Program-made: the position numbers and the translations under genes | Notes under the pieces: model-generated | The model's database searches: none | Told to the model about the DNA's origin: nothing | What the model saw: the letters and a program-made list of their open reading frames with translations, nothing else | Origin: Adiantum capillus-veneris | Taxonomy: Eukaryota; Streptophyta; Polypodiopsida; Polypodiales; Pteridaceae | Length of the DNA stretch: 64,000 nucleotides | Direction of reading: 5' to 3' | Assembly (NCBI GenBank): GCA_014529385.2 | Contig: CM043951.1 | Span: 107,664,384-107,728,383 of the forward strand | Shown: piece after piece, positions 58,177-64,000 of the stretch | Layout: each line of letters opens with the position of its first letter | Numbering within the stretch: position 1 is the first letter of the stretch

Positions 58177-61100
58177 ATGTCCAACATGAAAGTAACAATA
58201 ACCTGGAAGGTTGGTGGTCATATAGTCAATCGCGACATTCAGTTGAAGGGAAACTCATTGTTGCTTAGTGCTTACTATTTGCAGAGTTTGCTGCCTCCAT
58301 CTTGCCATTTTCAGTTACTATCTGCTCTTATTGAAAGTGATTGTGGCCTAACAAAAGTCTTACTGCAACCACAGTGGGATATCGAAGGTGATCAACATTT
58401 CTTAATAGATGGATCTTTTTCGAGCTTGTTTGAGATGCTTCATTCAGACACATTTATACAGGTATCTGACAATGAGAAAGGAAATGACAAAGAGATATCT
58501 GAAGATGTTTTAAGCATTGTGCATCTTGAAAGTAGTGGTGACGATATAGGACAGCTCAAAACTCAGTCAATCGTCATTTGGATTCAACAAAATCCAGGGG
58601 CAAAAAAGTTAAATGATCTGTTAACATTATGTGGAGCTCCTTTGCAAGTTGTTGAACTTCCACAACATTATGATGGAAATTTGTGTTTTGAGTTACCTGC
58701 GACTCAGGATAAAACAAAACGAATGACAGGGATGGAACAACGCTTTGACGGTCACTTGTGGACTCGCCCATCTGTGACAACCATGGCAATAGCATGCACA
58801 ATTCGTCTAAGACACTGTTTGGGATGCATGTAGTGCAATTATTCAACGTGTCCTCATTATATTAAGGAGCAAGAATTTAATAGTAGAGATTTTCATGGAT
58901 ATTTGGACAGACAGGTCAAAAAGGACTGGGCCTTGCAATGGAAGAGAATACAACAATAACTTGTCATTATTGTCAGAAGGTTGTTACTTGTGTTGCTGCT
59001 TGTCCCTGCAAAATCTATTATGTTTTGCCTAGAGATGGTACAATGTCGCGACTGGCAATACATGTTGGTAAACATTGTCATAATGTTAAGGTAGGAACCT
59101 CTAGGGCTGCTATTTCAAGAGTGCGGAAACTGATAGGTGCAGTACTAAAAATAGAAAAGGGTGGCCCAAGAAAAATTCAAATGTTGGTGGCTCAACAACT
59201 TGTTCTTCACTCCTTGATTGGTGAGGAAGCTGAAGTTACATCCGATGTACAATTCAATGATTTTTTGGAAGAAATGATGCCACTGGTTCAAACCAAAGGG
59301 TAAGAGAAACTCAATTTTGTTCCTTGAATTTGTTAATTTTTTAACTATTATAAATTTAGCCTTCTTGTGATGTATCATATAGGTTTTCTTCAATTGTTTC
59401 AAAGGAGAGGAAGAGTCAAGGTGTTGTTATTGGGGATGGATATGATAATATTTTATGGCTTCAAAAAAAGTGTATGTTTCCTTTTTTCCATGGGAGTAGA
59501 TTTCCTGGACAGGGTGAAGAGGATGACAAGTGCTTCCTATTTAAAATGTCCACTAAAGGACCAGGTTCTGGGATTGATCTAGTAAATCGGATGAAAAGAA
59601 CTAAAACTGGTGACTTGAGAAATGCGTGGGTACATTTTGATTTTACCCATAGAATAGATGGATGGGCAACAATGTCATGCTCAGTTTATGATCCAAGGTA
59701 ATTTTTAAGTATTTAAATATCTCGTACTTTTTTATCATTAAATAAAAGAAGATGTGTAAAAATGTTTATGTTGAATATCTTGCAGCATACGATCACTACA
59801 AATAATTGGTATATGTGAAACTAAAGAGGAGGATGCAAAGACTCAAGTTATTTTTTGGGAGAACCTTAATTCAACAATGGAAAAGTACGACATGGTGCAA
59901 CTGACTTTGCAGGTTTTATGTTTGATGAAGCTGGTGTAAATTGTAATGCTATTCGAACAGTCTTCAATGGCGGGCCAGATAATATCATGGAGGGACGTGA
60001 ACGGTCATGCCTATTTCATTTGGAGCAGAGTCTCCACAAATATGCTAAAAAGTGGATACCTCAACATCTAACAAATCAACACATTGATATGTGTGAGGAA
60101 TGGAGATCTTGTAAGACCATTGTGCTTGCATCTCAAAAGGCACTTTCAATTCAAAAATGGTGGAGACAGCATCTATCTACAGAGAGCATCACAAGAGTGA
60201 GAGAAGATGGTTTAAATGGTGGGAGCAACGAATTTCACACTGGGGAGGAATTGGAACAGATGTAAGTACCTTTATGACAATCTATATTTTTAGAAAAATT
60301 TATAAGCTTTTCATACATGAAATTTATAAATTTTAATTCATGTTTTTTTGAATTTCATAGGGTGGTCTAAGCCCGTGGGAGCGGGCACAAATTCCCAATG
60401 TTAATTTATCAGAAAGTATACATGCCAGTTGGTTAGCCGGTGAAGGTGGAAAGAGAAAAATATCCTTGTATGATGCATGTGTAACAGATGTTATAAACTC
60501 ATATATTCAATGTGCAAAGCGTTTGGGATATACTACTGGGCGTTATATAGGAACGGGTCCCACAATGGAGACCTTGCTTTCTCGAGTTGAATCTCAGCAA
60601 ACTCCAACTCCAACCAACGTGGCCCATCTATTACAGGAGGCTGTTGCTGGAACTCCCATGTATGCGCAGCCAATTTTGCATGGAAACAAAGAAACAATAC
60701 AATGCAAAAAGAGGGGCAGAACAGGAACAAGTAGCTCCCATCGGCCGGAATATGTCATGGAATCTAAGCAACGAAACCATCGCGGTCGCGGTCGACCAAA
60801 AAAAATCAAGTTTGATACCCAAGGACCAGGTATTTCTAACATTCCGCTGCAAATTAGTGACAGTGATGATGATATTGGATCTCAAAAAGAAACAACCACA
60901 CCTTTGTCATCTCAAAGAAACAATGTGTTTGAGAGTGATGTGCCACGCACTCAGTGGGCCCTCAGGAGAATGCCCATTCAAAGTCAAAGAAAATGTTTTG
61001 GAATGGTAGGGAGAAAAAATTGTGACAATATCTTGCATAGTCACTCAATTGGTCTTGTTGCTCCATGTATATGGTCCGAAAGAATGTTCAAGGGTAAAAC

Positions 61101-61695
61101 AATTGAGCAATGGTTATGGTTTTGTAATCATGATATTTTGCATACTCAATCAATCAAAAGACAAGTCAAAGATTTACCTCCTGCTCCAAATGTTTGGCTA
61201 GTAGAAAGAGGGACAGATATCTCCACACAAGAACTTGCCGCGCTGCATCAGAGTGGATTTCGGACAGAGAATTCAATGGTAAATCCACAACCCCTTGCTG
61301 GCGACTGCAAAGAAGGTGGTGGCAGCTCGAGGAAGAAAAAGTGGAGGCATGGAATCTCTAAGGAGGCCATGAAGAAATTGGAAGCATGTAATAGTATGAC
61401 AATTATATTTTTGGATGAAGTGAAAAGGTCTCACGAGCATATAATTTTCCGAGTTCTCACTGAAAATAGTTATGAGATTCATATAAAACAGAGTCCAACA
61501 TGCACGTGTCCGGATTTTCAAAAGCGAGAGAATACCAACAAATCCTTTTTCGCATGCAAACATATGTACTATGTGTACACAAAAGTGCTCGAACTTGAAC
61601 CTAAGGAGCACATGATTATTCATCAGCCAACCCTCTCACCAATGGACATCTCTTTTATTCTTGGACAACCAAGGAGGATTTCTCCCTCCATTTAA
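58177..61695 (+). pseudogene. Mutator-like (DDE, SWIM zinc finger) transposase gene, broken
   Basis: Coding blocks 58177-59299, 59383-59697, 59786-60261 and 60361-61695 are joined by clean GT-AG introns of 80-100 bp with matching phases. Order: an N-terminal domain (HIVNRDIQLKGNSLLLSAYY), a Cys/His cluster near 58810-58850, a block CHYCQKVVTCVAACPCKIYY...GPRKIQMLVAQQL, then a DDE-like core: WVHFDFTHR (59635), FMFDEAGVNC followed by a CLFHLEQSLHKY block, and IPNVNLSESIHASW (60400). An AT-hook RGRGRPKK (about 60784) and a SWIM finger CTCPDFQ...FACKHMYYV (CxCx15CxH, about 61500-61575) follow. One in-frame TAG (58831) and three single-base frame shifts (about 58930, 59890, 60100-60180) break it. 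The best family guess is a divergent MULE. The last exon alone is open for 444 codons. Confidence 0.7.
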
Positions 61696-62269
61696 TTATA
61701 GCTGGTTTGGTATGCATCTTTCACTCAACTAGAATATTGATCTATGATATTAAAGTGTTTTTCTGTATTTATTTTGGTTTATTACACTTGTGATTATTTA
61801 TCTTGAAAAAACATTGTTTATGCAGCAAAGGATTTCAAATATTTCAAGAAAAAGACATGAAGAAACTTGCAAGCTATTTGGGAGCAAATTACTTGCCTTT
61901 TAGAGTGACCATTACATTTATGGCGACTATCCTTTTTTGTACTCTAATTTTGATCTTATCCTGTGGTAGTTTAGCGAATGTACTTACATCCTCAAACTTA
62001 CGTTGTTTCAAAAACCTCAAGCTTGTGAAAAATAGTATTGTCTCTATCTGGCATGATTTTTGACTTCATCACATTTATATATGCTGTGGATTATTTAACT
62101 CTGAAAATAGTGTTATCTCTATTTTGCATGATTTTTTACTTTATCGCATGATTATATGCTGTGGATTATTTGACTCTGATCACATGCGTTGCGAGCATAT
62201 TTGACTCTAATGGCATGAGTTGTGAAATGGTGATTTTATTTGTTTACATTTTCACATCGTTATGCTCTC

Positions 62270-62328
<59 letters not shown>

Positions 62329-62617
62329 GTAGTGATATACAACTCTATGATTTTACTTTCTCTCTCTAGAAGAGAAGTCACTCTCTCTCTCAAAGATATA
62401 TGATCCTTCTTCCAATGGTAACTCGCATAAATACTATCTCTCTAGAATTTATACTTTCTCTCTCCGTCAACCACACATATATGGAGTCTTATGACGATTG
62501 AAAATTACATTAAATAGATACTTTGTGCTATGACACATATTTGGTTAAAAAAACTCTAAAGATTGCTAAAACTGTCAAAAAAACTTGAAACGAAAAACTC
62601 GCAAATGTTAAATCCCC
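61696..62617. other. Transposase 3' flank
   Basis: No supported gene. Contains a 76 bp tandem duplication, a CT tract (62272-62324) and AT-rich DNA up to the GypA-d junction. No terminal inverted repeat matching the left side was found. Confidence 0.5.
62027..62177. repeat. 76 bp tandem duplication
   Basis: Units 62027-62102 and 62103-62177 are diverged copies. Both begin GAAAA(A)TAGT and end with ATATGCTGTGGATTATTT-A/G-ACTCT. Confidence 0.85.
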
Positions 62618-64000
62618 CTCGATAGTCCACACACATACGATATGTACCATCTTTCTTTTGCACTAAAAGGACCGGAGAACAAAAGGGAGAGGAACTAGGC
62701 CTCACCATCCCTTTGTCTACCAGCTCTTGTACTTGCCTCATGATCTCCTCTTATTGAGCTTGTGAGACTCGATAAGGAGGCTTGTTAGGTGGTGAGCTTC
62801 CAGGAAGGAGCTCAATGCGATGGTCATCATGCCCTCGTTTTGGAGGTAAATCCATAGGGATATCATCGATGAACACATCTTGGAATCCTTTTAGAAAGTT
62901 AGACAAGTCTAACTCTTCTTGATTCCTACCATTTACATTTGATGAAACATTAGTATCTTTTAGAGACACTTTGACAAAAATCATGTATGCAGAAACTGAG
63001 TTCTTCATTGAATTATCAAAAGCAAGAGGATTTACAAGTGGAATAGTGCGACCATGCTCACTAGCATCTATATACATGTTCTTTCCCCTGTATGTGAAGT
63101 AGATTCTCCTTTCAGGGAACTTCATGTTGGCAGCCATGCGATCAAACCATGGTGCCCCTAGGATAGCATCCTCATGTTGGAGAGGAGAGATGAAGAAATA
63201 TTTTTTGTCGACATAGATTTGGACATGAAGCCTCAACTTCCCAATCAAGGGGGTAACAAAGGCTTGCTATCCCTTGAAAGCTGGAGCAGCCATTACCATA
63301 TCTCCCATCTCAAAATCTTGAATGCCCAACTTGGGGGCCAACTCCATTGATATGAAGTTCAGAGTAGAGCCAGGGTCAAACAAGATCAAGGCATCATGCT
63401 CACTTACGTTTCCCCAAGCATAGGAAAGTGATGATCCTTTGCAATGAGCATCCTCTTTTGGAGCTTCGATGGTGGAAGCCCTAGGAGTCTCATTGCGAGT
63501 ATTCTTCTTGGGGCAAGAATGATAGCCATGTCCTTGCTCCCCACACTTGAAACACTTATGGTCCTTGCGAAAAGCTTCAAGCACTTCAGGAGAGAGTTTG
63601 TTTTTACCTTTGTAAACTCCCTTCTCCTTGGACCGATTGTTGTTGTTGTTGGAAGTGACTTGGGAAGTATTTGAACATTGGTTTTCCCCTTTGCATCATT
63701 TTTGTCTTTGTTTTCCATGGGCTTGACATAACATCTAGCCCCTTGATGGAAATTGATGCATGAAGCAACCATGGTGTGATGGATTACTTTGCTAATAGTA
63801 CCAGGCCGTTGAGAGTTGATGTATTCGTCCATCTCTTCAGGTAATCCCGCACAAAATTGCTGCCTTTGCTCGGCAAAGTCTATCTTTTGAAAGACAGTAG
63901 CCTTGAGATGTCAATCCCAAAACTTGTCTACGTACTTGTGGATAGACTCATGAGAGAGAAGCTTCAAGCTGTGCCATTCGGTAAGCACTTTGTCTTTTGC
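62618..64000 (-). pseudogene. GypA-d gag end, protease and RT start
   Basis: Minus strand from the right edge: gag core end (QQFCAGLPEEMDEYINSQRP), an intact zinc knuckle CFKCGEQGHGYHSCP (about 63560-63520), protease LFDPGSTLNFISMELAPKLG (about 63390-63330), DAILGAPWFDRMAANMKFPER (63150), the linker FQDVFIDDIPMDLPPKRG, and RT fingers ending at QKKDGTYRMCVDYR (about 62620). A frame shift near 63640 and stops near 63270 and 62755 break it. At 62618 RT is cut by unrelated DNA. This is the best-preserved GypA gag-protease in the window. Confidence 0.85.

Noticed and set aside
61803-62063. Additional exon or small membrane protein after the transposase
   Set aside because: It begins after a possible acceptor, but the last transposase exon ends with a stop after the SWIM finger, and the hydrophobic stretch has no family support.

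Overview
The window looks like nuclear DNA of a land plant. It holds a three-exon double B-box (BBX) gene, a transposase relic whose coding blocks are split by spliceosomal introns, and a large mass of Ty3/gypsy and Ty1/copia LTR retrotransposons with long LTRs, tRNA-iMet- or tRNA-Asp-like primer sites and CT/GA/CA microsatellites. I cannot name the species. No rRNA, tRNA, CRISPR or bacterial features were seen.

Positions 1-41031 form one nested retrotransposon stack, resolved by LTR ends, primer sites, polypurine tracts and target duplications. The base is GypA-b, a minus-strand gypsy element with its 5' LTR at 23788-41031. GypA-a, same family and strand, interrupts its gag; the GypA-a 5' LTR is 21003-22592 and its pol runs off the left edge. 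Inside GypA-a sits E1 (plus strand, 1556-18801), a 17 kb Tat/Athila-type gypsy element with both LTRs and a near-matching 5 bp target duplication. Inside the GypA-b LTR sits E2 (minus strand, 24146-39827), a second Tat-type element. E2 carries copia C1 (plus, 28845-~31895, right part lost), a MITE-like element (33918-34411) and copia C2 (minus, 34535-39043, perfect TCTCT target duplication). Almost every reading frame in the stack is broken.

Positions 41032-50187 hold older remains: a gypsy RT fragment, a heavily decayed copia (C3), and E3, an LTR-bounded minus-strand element that keeps only the integrase tail and a large post-integrase region.

Positions 50188-56000 hold the one convincing cellular gene, an intact 306-residue double B-box protein (52078-53232), behind a microsatellite-rich upstream region. 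It appears to use a GC-AG first intron and carries a duplicated VP-type peptide near its C-terminus. A MITE-like inverted repeat lies downstream.

Positions 56033-64000 hold a gypsy LTR plus gag start (GypA-c), a broken intron-containing Mutator-like transposase gene (58177-61695; DDE-like core, AT-hook, SWIM zinc finger) and a minus-strand GypA-d gag/protease/RT fragment running off the right edge.

The strongest candidates for something not well described are: E1's second retropepsin-like domain after integrase, with its Trp-rich basic tail; E1's repeated palindromes in the leader and 3' noncoding region; the unusual Mutator-like transposase; and the duplicated VP motif of the BBX gene.
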